Assembly (NCBI GenBank): GCA_039696685.1 | Contig: CP155566.1 | Location: 1,860,001 to 1,924,000, forward strand | DNA length: 64,000 nt | DNA from: Vibrio sp. CDRSL-10 TSBA | Lineage (GTDB): Bacteria > Pseudomonadota > Gammaproteobacteria > Enterobacterales > Vibrionaceae | Reading direction: 5' to 3' | Shown here: piece by piece, positions 8,594 through 21,744 of the stretch | Numbering within the stretch: the stretch's first letter is position 1 | Layout: every line of letters starts with the position of its first letter | Made by a program: the position numbers and the translations under genes | Notes under the pieces: model-generated | Told to the model about the DNA's origin: nothing | Seen by the model: only the letters and a program-made list of their open reading frames with translations | Database searches by the model: none

Positions 8594-10193
8594 ATGTTTA
8601 AGCTTAAGAATATTAAAGTCAGCCACAAGCTGGCGATCATCATTGCTGTCGGGATCATTGGCTTCATCAGTTTACTGTTGATCGCATCAAGCGCATTGCA
8701 AAGTAATCTGCGTACGGAACGTGAAGCACGACTCAATGCAGTTTTAAACAGCACTCTCTCACAAGTTTCATTTCTGGAAAAAACACTTCCCAAAGCTGAG
8801 GCTCAGGCTGAAGCGAAAAAACTGATTAACGCGTTACGATTTGACGGCGACAATTATGTGTTCGTTATTAATGAGTCACGCGAGGCGGTTGTTCATCCTC
8901 TACGTCCGGACCTGATAGGCCAACAAATGGGCAGCGACAGCGAGCGTTTTTGGTTTGATATGGTGAACCTGGCCAAGAATGGTCAGCAAGGTATTCTGAC
9001 TTACGACTGGCAGAAACGATAAAGGCCAGCCTGCAGAGAAACTCTCTTCCGTACATGGTTTTGCACCCTGGGGCTGGATCCTGGGCTCTGGCATGCTGGT
9101 CGATGATATTCAAACGGCAGTACAACAACAGTTTATGAAAATGGCGCTCGCCACACTGGCAGTCATCGTGGTGATGTCGCTGTTTGGCTTTGTCATCAGC
9201 CGGGCTATTGTGACGCCACTCGAACGCATCAAAGATACCATGAAGCTTGTCGCACAGGGCGACCTGACGGCTGAAGTTCAGGTAGAAGGTAAAGATGAGA
9301 TCGGCGTGGTCGCCCAGCGCATTAATGAGAGCGTTAGTTCGATGCGCTCTGCGCTGCGCGAATCCTCCCATTCAGCCGGTGAGGTGGCTGAGGCGGCGAT
9401 ACGCATCGCTTCTTCGGCCGAGGAGACCAGCCAGGCCGTCGTCGGTCAACGTGACCAACTCAATCAGTTGGCTACGGCAATGAACGAAATGAGTGCGACC
9501 GTGGCAGAAGTTGCCGGACATGCCGAAGAGACCGCGCGAGATACTCTTGATGCCAGCAGCGAAGCCGGTACCGGCAATAAGGACGTCCACTCGAGTGTCG
9601 ACAGCATCAAGGCGTTATCGAACGAACTGGAAGTCGCCGCCGAACAAGTCAACAAACTGAAAGAAGGCGTGATGCAGATTAGTGAAGTGACCGCTGTTAT
9701 CAGCGGTATTTCAGAACAAACCAATTTGCTGGCACTCAATGCCGCAATTGAAGCTGCCCGTGCTGGCGAGCAAGGTCGCGGCTTTGCCGTGGTAGCCGAT
9801 GAAGTGCGTAACCTGGCCAGCCGCACCCACCACTCCACCGAAGAGATTCAAACCACCATTAATCGGTTGCAGCAACTTGCCGTGACTACCGCGAGCGCGA
9901 TGCAAAAGAGCCAGGACCTGGCCTACAACAGTGTCGAGCGCGCAGAGAATGCAGGCAGCGATTTGTCACAGATCGTTAGCCACATTCAGCACGTCAGTGA
10001 CAAGGCAACGCAAATTGCAACAGCAGCGGAAGAACAAAGTGCAGTGGCAGAAGATATGAACCGTAATGTCAGCGGCATTAATGATGCAGCGCTGGAGATG
10101 TCACAAGCCGCCAATTATCTGGCTGAAGAGAGTGAAAAGCTGGCCGACTTGTCACGCCAGTTAGATGGAAAGCTGACCCGCTTTAAACTTTGA
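8594..10193 (+). CDS. Methyl-accepting chemotaxis protein (single Cache sensor), frameshifted in this sequence
   Basis: Transmembrane chemoreceptor: TM1 near residues 10-32, a periplasmic single-Cache domain ([19 protein letters not shown]), TM2 near [13 protein letters not shown] ([17 protein letters not shown]), then the signalling coiled coil with the conserved hairpin tip [20 protein letters not shown]. The frame breaks after ..YDWQK. Removing one A from GAAAC at 9013-9017 gives [16 protein letters not shown] and restores one protein of about 532 residues. ATG at 8594 has AGGATAAAG upstream. The ligand is unknown. Confidence 0.9.
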
Positions 10194-10245
10194 TAAGGGT
10201 TACCGGTCACCCGTTACCCACATCAGGTTAACCACATCAGCACGA

Positions 10246-10279
10246 ATAAAAAATCCACCGCTAGCGGTGGATTTTTTTA
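10246..10279. terminator. Bidirectional terminator between chemoreceptor and nspC
   Basis: Stem ATCCACCG/CGGTGGAT with a CTAG loop, A-run before and T7 after. It serves the two convergent genes. Confidence 0.92.
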
Positions 10280-10301
10280 TGCTGTCAAAGCGCAACCGGT
10301 A

Positions 10302-11450
<1,149 letters not shown>

Positions 11451-11492
11451 TTACTGCCTGCCGCAGGCAGCATCATTTGAGTCTTTAAATGG

Positions 11493-11523
11493 AAAAAACA
11501 GCCATCACAAGTGACGGCTGTTT
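11493..11523 (-). terminator. Terminator/attenuator between carboxynorspermidine synthase and nspC
   Basis: On the minus strand, AACAGCC/GGCTGTT extended by TCAC/GTGA pairs across one mismatch, followed by a T6 run. It would end the transcript of the upstream synthase gene and uncouple nspC, unless there is read-through or a promoter in the 137-bp gap. Confidence 0.8.
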
Positions 11524-11572
11524 ATTGCATCTCAATCTAAGTTCATTTCAACTGACAAACCGTAAGTCAAAA

Positions 11573-12818
11573 TTACTTCAGAATGTTGATAACTGGTTCG
11601 CTAGGTTGCAGCTCCTGAATTTCCCAGTCCAGGCCGATTGACGGCATGGTTTCCAGGAACGGATCCGGATTCAACTGCTCCATGTTGAACACGCCAGCTT
11701 GAGCCCATTCGCCACGGAAGAATTGCAGAGCAGCGGTGATTGCCGGTACACCTGTCGTGTAAGCAATGGCCTGATGCTCAACGTCCTGGTAAGCCACTTC
11801 ATGGTCCGCATTGTTGTAAATGAAGACACTGCGCTGCTCGCCATTCTTTTTGCCCTGAACCCAGGTACCGATGCAAGTGAGACCAGTATAGCCCGGCGCC
11901 AGAGACGTCGGATCCGGCAGCAGTGCTTTCAGCACGTGCAGAGGATGAACACTGGTACCATCGTGCAGAGTCACAGGTTCCGGGTTAAGCAAACCGATGT
12001 CACGCATGCAGTTGAAGTAGTTCAGGTAGCTGTCACCGAATCCCATCCAGAATTCAATGCGCTTAGCCGGGATATACTCTTTCAGCGAACGAACTTCATC
12101 ATGCGCCATAGAGTACACCTTGAAAGGACCACAGTTAGGGAAATCGAACTCCATCATACGAGTGTGACACGGTACTTGTTTCCACTCACCCTCTTCCCAG
12201 AAGAAAGAGTCGCCCTGAATTTCCAGCATGTTGGTTTCAGGATCAAAGTTAGTGGCGAACTTTTTACCGTGGTCACCCGCGTTGATGTCCATCACATCGA
12301 TAGTATCGATTTCATCAAACAGATGTTTTGCCGCGTAAGCGGCAAACACACTCACTACGCCCGGGTCGAAACCCGCGCCCAGTATGCCGGTGATACCCGC
12401 TTGTTTAAACTTATCACGATATGCCCACTGCTGATCGTACGCTTCAGGTACTTGCTGACCTTCAGAGCACAGATCAACCGCAACAGAAGTGTCCATATAG
12501 GACACTTTTGCACGATAACAGGCTTCCATGATTGGCACGTTAACCCATGGAGGACCGGCGTTGATCACCAGGTCCGGTTTTACTTGTTCGATTAACGCGA
12601 CCAAAGCGTCTACATCGTCAGCATTCACTGAACGAGCTTCTAGCTTCTTAGTAGAATCTTTCAGGTTTTGTTTACCCTTGATTGATTCAATGATCTTCTC
12701 ACACTTCGCGATAGAACGCGAAGCTATGGTAATATCACCCAGCACGTCGTTGTTTCTGTGCCGCTTTATGTGCGACCACCCAGCCAACGCCGCCCGCCCC
12801 AATCTGTAGAATAGACAT
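11573..12818 (-). CDS. Carboxynorspermidine synthase (saccharopine dehydrogenase family), frameshifted in this sequence
   Basis: NADPH-dependent enzyme that condenses 1,3-diaminopropane with aspartate semialdehyde to carboxynorspermidine. The true ATG at 12818 gives MSILQIGAGGVGWVVAHKAA, the Rossmann NAD(P) loop. The frame then breaks at GTTTC 12752-12756 (+ strand). Removing one base gives ..AAQNNDVLGDITIASRS, joining the rest into a 414-residue protein of family length. It starts 15 bp after the upstream DABA gene stop, so it is probably co-transcribed with it. Confidence 0.93.
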
Positions 12819-12833
12819 AGTATCCGTATACCT

Positions 12834-15720
12834 TTATTTCGCTAGCTCAATAGCCAGAGTTTCAATTTTAGCCAGTAAAGCTTCGAAATCCGAAGTCTTT
12901 AAGCATGGGTTCAAGATTGTGAATTTCAAGGCAGTTTTGCCATCCACAATGGTTTCGCCAAGAACAGCTACGCCACGTACCAGGGCTTCCAGACGAACAA
13001 CTTTGTTCAGTTCATCCAGGTCAGACGCCTGATTGTTTACCGCGCGGAACAACACGGTAGACAGAGATGGTTCAGCCAAAAGCTCAAAAGCTTCATGCTG
13101 ACGAACCAATTCGGCCACTTGTTGAGTTTGGTCCAGCAAGTGATCGTACATTGCGCCCATTTGTTTAGGACCTACGTTTTGCATGGTCATAAACACTTTC
13201 AGGGCATCAAAGCGTTTTGTTGTTGAGATAGACTTATCAACCAAGTTTGGCAGCGTGTCATGCTCACGGTTCAGGTAATCTGCATGGTGCAGCAGGTACT
13301 TGAATTTGCTCTTATCTTTCAGCAACAGTGCGCCACAGCTGATGGTTTGGAAGAACAGCTTGTGGAAGTCAACACTAACAGATTGCGCGCGTTCAATACC
13401 ACTCAGGCGATCTTTATGGCTGCTCAGAATCAGAGCACCACCGTATGCGCTGTCCACATGCATCCACATTTCGTGCTTATCAGCAACGTCAGCGATAGTC
13501 ACCAGATCATCGATAGCACCGTGGTCAGTCGTACCTGCAGTACCTACGATAGCAAATGGGATCAGGCCTTCTGCTTTCGCTTGTTCAACCACAGCTTCAA
13601 GCTTGGTCACGTCCATGGTGCCGTTTGGCAGAGCATCAACAGCCAGAATCGCTTTCTCACCCAGACCCATCCAAGAAGCAGACTTCTGAACAGTAAAGTG
13701 TGATTTCTTCGAACACACGATACGCAGTTTGTCAGCATAGTCAGGCAGACCCAGTTTCTGAATCGAGTGACCGCTCAGCTTGTCAGCAATCCAGTCACGT
13801 GCCAGCATCAGACCCATTTGGTTGCTCTGAGTACCGCCACTGGTGAAGATACCATCTGCTTGTGCGCCCAGTTCGTATTTTTCACACATCCAGTCAATCA
13901 CTTTCTGCTCAACGAAGGTTGCTGCAGAAGACTGATCCCATGAATCCATTGATTGGTTCAGAGACGCGATGATCGCTTCAGCCACAACAGAAGGCATCAG
14001 CGGCGGCGTATGCAGGTGTGCAATACAATCCGGGTGCTGAACGATGATAGAGTTTCTTAGCAACCAGTTCAGCGGTATCGGTAATCACATCTTTCAGTGA
14101 CGCATTCTTGTTATCCAGATCAACCGCGTAAATTGCTTCTTCCAGCGCTTTAGGATCAATACCAGAGTATGGTGCATTCACTTCTTCAAACACGGCTTTC
14201 ATTGCTGCAGTCGTGTGGTTCATTACCTGAGCGAACTCCTGGCTGCCCATGTGACCGGTATGAATGAAGTGTTTTTTCCACTCTTGGTTTGCCTGCTCTG
14301 GGTCTTTTTGACCGCCGCCGGCAACCAGCATTGCTTCTTCCAGCACGCGCAGAGCAAAATCAATCTGTTCGAATGAGATGATCAGCGGTGGAAGGAAACG
14401 GATAACCGAACCGTCACGGCCACCTTTTTCAACCATCAGGCCACGCTCCAGCGCTGCACGCTGAATGTCCAGAGTCAGTTGTGGTGCCGATTTTGGCTCA
14501 CCAAATTTGTTCAGCTCGCCGCTTGGATCTTTGATTTCCAGACCCAGCATCAAACCTTTACCACGCACTTCTGCAACGCAGTTTACGCGGCTTTGAATTT
14601 TTTCCAGACCCATACGCAGGTATTGGCCTTTGATATTCGCCTGTTCAACCAGGTTATCACGCTGAATGATTTCCAGTGCTTTTGCACCCGATACCATTGC
14701 CAGCTGGTTACCACGGAATGTACCGGTGTGCTCACCCGGTTTCCAGGTGTCATGCTGCTTGTTAATTACCAGCAGAGACATTGGCATACCACCACCGATC
14801 GCTTTAGACAGACACAGTACGTCAGGTACGATGCCCGCTTCTTCGAATGCGAAGTTGTAGCCAGATTTACCTACACCACACTGGATTTCATCAAAAATCA
14901 GCAGGATACCGTGCTCATCACAGATGCGACGCAGTTCACGCAGGAAGAATGCTGGTGCCGGAATTACACCACCTTCGCCCTGAACCGGTTCTACGAAGAT
15001 CGCAGCCGGCTTCATGATGCCCGCTTCGTCGTCGTTCAGCAGACGCTCAATGTAACGGATGCTCGCTTTCGCACCTTCATCGCCACCCAGACCAAACGGA
15101 CAACGCAGGTTGTATGGGAAAGGCATGAAGTGTACGTCTGACATCAGGCCAGTACGACGTGCTTTGGTATTCAGGTTACCCATCATGCCCATAGTGCCGT
15201 TCGTCATACCATGGTATGCGCCACGGAACGCGAACAGGGTGTTACGACCTGTGGTTTGCTTAGCCAGTTTGATGGCAGCTTCTACCGCATCAGCACCAGA
15301 TGGTCCACAGAACTGAATCACACAGTTGTTACCCAGTTCTTCTGGCAGGAATCCCTTCACCGCTTTGATGAAGTTGGTTTTTGCTTTAGTTGCAATATCC
15401 AGAGTCTGGTAAGGAAGACCTGAGTCCAGTTGATCTTTCAGAGCCTGATTGATTTCTGGGTGGTTGTAACCAAGCGCCAGCGTACCTGCACCTGCAAGAC
15501 AGTCCAAAAAGATCTGACCACGGGTGTCTTCTACCAGACAGCCAAAAGCCTGCTTGATAGCAATCGGTAAACGGCGTGGGTATGAGCGCACTGCGGACTC
15601 ATGTTCTGCCTGTTCAAGGAGGACGTCATCCGGAGTTAGATCATAAGTACCTTCTAATACTGGTACTTGGTTGGAAAACATAGTTGCGATAGTGTTATCG
15701 ACTTCAAAGGCTGTACTCAT
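12834..15720 (-). CDS. Fused diaminobutyrate aminotransferase / diaminobutyrate decarboxylase, frameshifted in this sequence
   Basis: Bifunctional enzyme making 1,3-diaminopropane. Residues about 1-465 are a class III aminotransferase (aspartate semialdehyde to L-2,4-diaminobutyrate), with ILLIFDEIQCGVGKSG and the PLP-lysine segment LCLSKAIGGGMP. Residues about 550-961 are a group II PLP decarboxylase, with VDSAYGGAL and the PLP lysine in SVSVDFHKLFFQ. The two halves appear in different frames only because of GTTTC at 14052-14056; removing one base joins ..AELVAK to NSIIVQHPD and gives 961 residues. The fusion is the known Vibrio arrangement. First gene of the polyamine operon. Confidence 0.93.
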
Positions 15721-15839
15721 CTTCGTCCCCTTGAATGGTTAAAGTTCTGTCTATTTCTCGGAAAATAGTTGGTAAGAGAAATGACAAATAGCAAAACGTC
15801 CCGTCTATGTCCGCAGACAAATTCGGAATTAACTTAAAG

Positions 15840-15856
15840 GTCATCAGCTTGATGAC
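15840..15856. promoter_or_regulatory. Palindrome upstream of the polyamine operon
   Basis: GTCATCA-GCT-TGATGAC is a perfect 7-bp inverted repeat 120 bp upstream of the aminotransferase/decarboxylase start. It could be an operator. The regulator is unknown. Confidence 0.35.
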
Positions 15857-15889
15857 TAATCACTAAAAAACAGGAATCAAGGTTCGGTT

Positions 15890-16132
15890 ATGCTACTGTC
15901 CTGGCGAACAGGGCACAGAGGAAGTACAAAGCTGATTAATGTGTGTAAGTTAAGTGAGTTCAATGTTGGGTTTCCCATTCACATGCTGTTCCCACAGCAA
16001 GAGTATCCCGTCTATCAGCAAAAGGGCTTGCTGATACCTACCCTACGTAATGTCCCAATCAGCCTGAATGGTCACTACGCGTATCCCCCAGAAGCACTGT
16101 CCGAGATTGTTGCGGAAATTACCATAAAATGA
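15890..16132 (+). CDS. Possible small hypothetical protein
   Basis: An 80-codon open frame I do not recognise, without signal peptide or membrane segment and without a clear ribosome binding site. The second half (FPIHMLFPQQEYPVYQQKG..) looks protein-like, and it is the only candidate between two minus-strand genes. The call could be spurious. Confidence 0.3.
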   Translation: MLLSWRTGHRGSTKLINVCKLSEFNVGFPIHMLFPQQEYPVYQQKGLLIPTLRNVPISLNGHYAYPPEALSEIVAEITIK

Positions 16133-16230
16133 GTTTGCGCTGCAATCCCTTTTCAACGATAAATTACAACTAAGTCAACAGAAAATATAACAATTATCGA
16201 ATATTCAGAAAGTTATAAAAGTAAGAAATT

Positions 16231-16263
16231 ACACAGCCTCCGTCAGTTAAACGGAGGCTGTGT
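16231..16263 (-). terminator. Hairpin downstream of the adhesin gene
   Basis: Perfect 13-bp stem ACACAGCCTCCGT/ACGGAGGCTGTGT with a 7-nt loop, 12 bp past the adhesin stop. The U-tract is weak. Confidence 0.75.
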
Positions 16264-16275
16264 CGGGTCACTTAA

Positions 16276-19200
16276 TTAAACTGTATCATTTTTGACTATT
16301 TGGTTAAGTATCGCGTTGGCGGTATCAGTATCAAGAGCACCTGTGATGTCGAAAATATCAACACCATTTTCAATAATGATGGTCTGTTCGCCGCCATCAT
16401 GATCCACTCTCAGGGTCAGATCTTCATCGCCACTTTCCACTTCGTCAATACTGATTTTTGCCAGCAAATCGTTGAAGGTTTCATCATCACTCAGCACCGA
16501 TGTGAGGTCTAATGTATCGCTGCCTCGTTCGAAGTTTTTGACCACGTCGGTACTGTTGTCCAGGGCCGCATCCAGCCAGGTAAATACATCCGCCTGACCA
16601 CCATAGCCAATAAGCAGATCATTGCCCATCTGCGCGTGGATGGTTGGCTCTCCGTCTTCCCCTATGACGACATCAAAAGATGGTGTGGTACTGTCAGCGT
16701 CCAAGGTAACCGTTGCCTGGTTACTGAGCTGGTCATCGGAGTCGACCGCCATGTAATTAAAACTGGTATCCTCAGTGACAACTTCAGAGCCGGACAGATA
16801 GGTCACAACATAGTTCGAACCAGAAGTCCCGTCGTTACTCGATGCAGAAAAGTCCATCTGCACGATCGGTTGACTCGACACATAACTATAATCAGCCTGA
16901 TTCACATCATAATATTCGACATGTGTCGTCCCATCCAGGAAGGTAAAGGTGACCGTTGCTACGTGATTATTATTCAATCCATCAACAGCGAAGCTAACCT
17001 TGTAGAATGGGTTGTCACTAAAATCCACTGTCAGGGTTTCGGTACTGTTGATACCACTACCGGCCTCAACGGATAAACCGGTCCCCTGTGTATTGTGATC
17101 GATAAGAGTGACGTCTGCATCAACCGTATTTTGACCATTCCTTTTGGTCGCGGAGATTTCAACCTGATTACCGTTCTCTAACACAAAAGTGTAGGTACCA
17201 TCGTTATTATTAACCAGAGAACCATCATCTGAAGAACCAATAACGACTTCATCACCCGAAGGAAACGAAGCTGATGTAATGCGGATCGAGCAGGACTTTA
17301 TCTCCTCCCTCCACATAGAGATCGGCGCTTGTCAGCTCACGGGTGACACCGAATTCATCGGTATAGAGCAAGGTTCCGGTCTCGGGCAGTGATGTCAGCA
17401 CAATCATGACCTGAATATTGGCAGCATCATCGTCTACATCTGAAATATGGTCTTGCAGCGGGTCATCCGAGTCGAACACAATCGTACTCTCGACATTGTC
17501 GCTGAGCAGCACGGTAAAGTTTTCCGCAATCGGAGCATCATCGACATTTAACTCGTTAAGTATCACATCAATATCCGTAGACTTAACGATGCCCAAACCT
17601 TCATCCTCTGTAGCCGTCACTACCAGATTATGAGTATTGGTAGCCAGCTCATAATTGTTAGTAAAAGCTGCAACGCCTTCTGAGGTTAAGCTGATCACAC
17701 CGGTGACGGCATTAATGGTAAATAACGCCATGCCGTTATCATAGACATTTTGGGTAATGCTATAAGTCACTCTTTCCCCATCAGCGTCTGAAGCCGATAC
17801 TCGGCCCAGTTCACTGGTGATCACCCGACCTTCATAGTAGTCAAACACGTAGCGGTTTTCATCTGGATCGTTGGGGTCAAATACCGGTGCGTTGTCATCC
17901 AGGTTCAGTTCGGTCAGCTCAACCGGAATATCGGTCGATTGCTGCGCGCCCAGCCCCGCCACTTCGGTCGCGGTGACAATCAGGGTGTGCTCGTTCGGGT
18001 TCAGTTCAAAGTCGTTGGCAAACGCCGCCACACCCTCTGCAGTCAAACGGATCTCCCCGCTTTCTTCATCGATGGTGAACAGCGGGTTGTTGTCACCGTC
18101 AAACACGTTCTGTTTGATGCTGTAGGTGACGGCTTCGCCGTCCGCATCCGTGGCCTGCACGGTGCCCAGCACATCATTAACCGTGCTGTTTTCGTTGTAT
18201 TCAAACGCGTATTGCGCCCCGTCCGGATTATCCGGATCGTTAGGGTCAAATACCGGCGCGTTATCATCCAGGTTCAGCTCGGTCAGCTCAACCGGAATAT
18301 CGGTCGATTGCTGCGCACCCAGCCCCGCCACTTCAGTCGCGGTGACAATCAGGGTGTGCTCGTTCGGGTTCAGTTCAAAGTCATTGGCAAACGCCGCTAC
18401 GCCCTCTGCAGTCAGACGGATGTCACCGGTGGTCGCATCAATAGTGAACAGTGGGTTGTTGTCGCCGTCAAACACGTTTTGTTTGATGCTGTAGGTGACG
18501 TCTTCGCCGTCCGCGTCCGTGGCCTGAACCGTGCCCAGCACATCATTAACCGTGCTGTTTTCGTTGTATTCAAACGCGTATTGCGCCCCGTCCGGATTAT
18601 CCGGATCGTTAGGGTCAAATACCGGCGCGTTGTCATCCAGGTTAAGCTCAGTCAGCTCAACCGGAATATCGGTCGATTGCTGCGCGCCCAGCCCCGCCAC
18701 TTCGGTCGCGGTGACAATCAGGGTGTGCTCGTTCGGGTTCAGTTCAAAGTCATTGGCAAACGCCGCCACGCCCTCTGCCGTCAGGCGGATGTCACCGGTG
18801 GTTGCATCGATGGTGAACAGCGGGTTGTTGTCGCCGTCAAACACGTTTTGTTTGATGCTGTAGGTGACGGCTTCGCCGTCCGCGTCCGTGGCCTGCACAG
18901 TGCCCAGCACATCATTAACCGTACTGTTTTCGTTGTATTCAAACGCGTATTGCGCCCCGTCCGGATTATCCGGATCGTTGGGCGTAAAGACCGGAGCATT
19001 ATCGTCAATATCAAGTTCACTCAATATGACATCAACATCCGCAGACTGAGGCGTACCGTTAGCGTCAACTTCCGTTACCGTCACCACTATGCTGTGTGTG
19101 TTATCCGGGAGTTTCGTAATCGTTGGCAAGTGAAGCAGCGCCCGCAGCGGTCAAGCTGATTTCACCAGTCTCACTATTAATCTGGAACAGATCATTACCC

Positions 19201-20087
19201 TGCTCGTCCTGAACGTTATTCTTGATAGAAAAAGCCAGAACCTCATTATCCGGGTCAATCGCACTAACCTGACCAATTGTTTGTCCTTCTGTCTGACCCT
19301 CATCATAACTAAATGAGTAATCGCCCTCGTCATTGACATCGACAAAGACCGGCACATCATTGGTGCCATTAATCGTCACAGTAACCGTGTGAGTGCTGCC
19401 ATCCGTACCTACCACCTGAAACTGGTCAATAATCGAATCACCGGTGTTAAGCTCATCGAAGGCACTATTGGCAACGAACACCCAGTTACCATCGGCATCA
19501 ATCGAAAACTGACCATAATCTCCCGCCTCATCCTGCTGCGGGACAAATGTCAGCCCATCGGCGCCTTCTACCTGTAAAACCCCTTCCAGAGTCACCGGCT
19601 CATCCGTTTCATCCGCCTCAGCACTGTCGCTACCACTTAACAGCAATGTCGTGACGGTATCTGCGACCAAATCGGCCAGCGCCAGACTTTGTGTTGCCGA
19701 CAGCCCCAACCCTTCCAGGCCAGACGTATCAAAACTGGTGGACGCCAACACTTCATCGCCGGTACGACTGATACTGGCAGAAGCCGTCAGACTGGAACCA
19801 TTAGTTCCGCCTGCTGCGGTTGCCAAATCAGGATTCTGCGTCGGGTCAGCGCCAAGTTCCAACTGTTGAATAATCTGGGCAATTTCTCCGTCCAGATTAG
19901 TGTTTGCAGTATTGGCAGGGCTCACCAATTCAGCGGTGACTTGTGGATTAGGACCTTCGCTGACCTGAACGACAACGTCGCCCGGTCTGAGGGGCATATT
20001 TGCGGCTTGTTCGCGGAACTGACCGTTTCTGTCAATGATCAGGGTAACGTTAGCCAACATCGTAGAAGCGAGAGTACGTGTGTTCAT
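16276..20087 (-). CDS. LapA/FrhA-type cadherin-repeat surface adhesin, two frameshifts in this sequence
   Basis: Type I-secreted, outer-membrane-retained adhesin of about 1269 residues. Residues 1-95 form a LapA-like retention module ending in the di-alanine LapG protease site TAAGG (residues 90-94). VCBS- and cadherin-type Ca2+-binding repeats follow (DDNAPVF, YAFEYNENSTV, ATDADGE), with three units almost identical. The C-terminus (GNDLLIGYGGQADVFTW..DVVKNFERGSDTLDL) is the type I secretion target domain seen in vibrio adhesins. Frameshifts at GTTTC 19111-19115 and GAAAC 17262-17266 (+ strand) each revert by one base. ATG at 20087 has AAGGA 9 nt upstream; an ATG at 20096 has no room for it. 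Its place beside polyamine, tolC and ompA genes matches V. cholerae FrhA. Confidence 0.88.
17874..18980 (-). repeat. Three near-identical 369-bp cadherin repeat units
   Basis: Units 17874-18242, 18243-18611 and 18612-18980 have an exact 369-bp (123-codon) period and only scattered base differences. More divergent copies flank them. Such arrays change copy number by recombination and are prone to assembly collapse. Confidence 0.92.
19806..19820 (-). other. Predicted LapG cleavage site in the adhesin
   Basis: Codons for Thr-Ala-Ala-Gly-Gly at residues 90-94, the sequence cut by the periplasmic Cys protease LapG between the two Ala residues when LapD is not holding it (low c-di-GMP). Confidence 0.75.
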
Positions 20088-20359
20088 GAGAGTCATTCCT
20101 TGAAGTTTGAATAGGCTCGATATGCATGCAGATGCCTGACCTGGAAAGGCCCGACACCTAATCAACTATTCTCATAACCTAAACGTAGTGACCCCATTAA
20201 TGACAATCAACTCAATATTTAGAGTTTTAATCCTAATACTGACTAAGATATCAATATATATAGAAATTATTCATTAGCACTTTTTTGAACTAATCTCTCA
20301 ACTTTCTAAATTATCAACTAAGCTTCCAGTAACCTCCGATTTGAGATAGCAATCGCTGT

Positions 20360-20384
20360 GAATTCGTGCCTGCAGTGCGAATTC
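20360..20384. promoter_or_regulatory. Inverted repeat in the adhesin/tolC divergent promoter region
   Basis: GAATTCG and CGAATTC separated by 11 bp, 44 bp upstream of the tolC-like start. It could be an operator or may be chance. The interval 20088-20427 holds both divergent promoters. Confidence 0.3.
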
Positions 20385-20427
20385 GAATGCCTCAACAAAT
20401 CATTCAAATACTAATAGGAGCGACCCT

Positions 20428-21743
20428 GTGAAACGGACCATTCCCCTTTTGGCAGGATGTTTGTTGTCTATACCCTTCCAAGCTTCAGCTCAGACACTTG
20501 AGCAGGCTGTAGCGCTTGCGTTGGCAAATAATCCTGAAATAAAAGCCAGTTACAACCAATACGTCAGTAGTGTAAAAGAGAGTGATGCCGCCGCCGGTGC
20601 TTATCTTCCTACGCTGGACCTTGATGCAGGCATCGGCTACGAAGGTATCCGCCCTGCTTCATCTACCGGCAATGAGGACACAGACCTGACCCGCAAAGAA
20701 GCGAGCATTATTCTTAACCAATTGATTTGGGATGGTAATGCCACTCTGAACGACATGGATCGTACCGCCGCTGATGCAGAATCTGAACGGTTACAACTGC
20801 TTGATGACGCATCGAACCTGGCATTGCAAGTAACTGATGTGTATCTCAACGCGGTCAAAGCAAGCGAAGTTTTGGCGCTGTCAGAAAGTAACCTGGCTGT
20901 GCATAAACGTATCTACCGGGATATCAAACGACGCGTCGACTCCGGTATCGGCTCGACAGCGGACCTGACGCAGGTTGAAGCCCGTATCGCCCGGGCACAG
21001 GGTAACTTATTAGCTGCCCAGAATAATCTGTTTGACACCCACACACAGTTTGAACGTCTGGTCGGTCAGGCTCCGCTCGGCCTGATTTATCCCCGCGCAG
21101 ACGCCGCTAAAATTCCGTTGTCGTTAACCGATGCGATGGCGCTGGCTCTGGACAACCATCCGGTCATCAAGGTTTCGGCCGCTGATGTCGACTCAGCCCG
21201 CTTCCAGTATAAGCAGTCGAAAAGCCCCTACTATCCGACCATCTATTTTGAAGCACGTCAGACCTGGCGTGATGATGCAGGTGGTGATCGCGGCGGAGCG
21301 AGCGAAACCATCGCGATGCTGCGCTTAAACTACAACCTGTACAACGGGGGCAGCGACAGTGACCGCAGTGAAAGTGCTGCATATCAGCTCAATCGCTCAA
21401 AAGATTTACGCGATAACGCCTACCGTCAGGTGGAAGAAGGACTGCGACTCTCCTGGAGTGCGCTCGACTTAACTCTGCAACAAAAAGACTTTCTGGCAGA
21501 CCATGTCGATTCTGCATCGCAAACCGTGATTGCTTACGAGAAGCAGTATCAGATTGGCCAGAGAAAACCCTGCTTGACCTGCTCAACACAGAAAATGAAC
21601 TGTTTGAAGCACGCCGGGATTATCTGGATGCGCACTATGCCGAGCAATACGCAAAATATCGTGTTATGAATGCGGTTGGCGTATTGATTGACGCCCTGCT
21701 GGTCGATATTCCGCAGGAATGGACGAAGAAAGTGGAGTACTGA
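20428..21743 (+). CDS. TolC-family outer membrane protein of the adhesin export system, frameshifted in this sequence
   Basis: Trimeric outer-membrane channel, 437 residues after repair. Signal peptide ends ..FQASAQ. Two homologous halves contain the NPEIKASYNQY and HPVIKVSAADVDSARFQYKQSKS motifs. The frame breaks in QIGQR. GAAAAC at 21563-21568 must lose two A's to read QIGQRTLLDLLNTENEL, the standard TolC signature. By synteny with the V. cholerae agglutination protein and LapE, it is the likely exit pore and anchor for the adhesin. ompA-like gene follows 1 bp after the stop. Confidence 0.9.
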
Positions 21744-21744
21744 T

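Noticed and set aside
17939..19159. Long open frame on the + strand opposite the adhesin repeats
   Set aside because: It is the antisense shadow of the repetitive adhesin: its repeats have the same 369-bp period and it has no start context.
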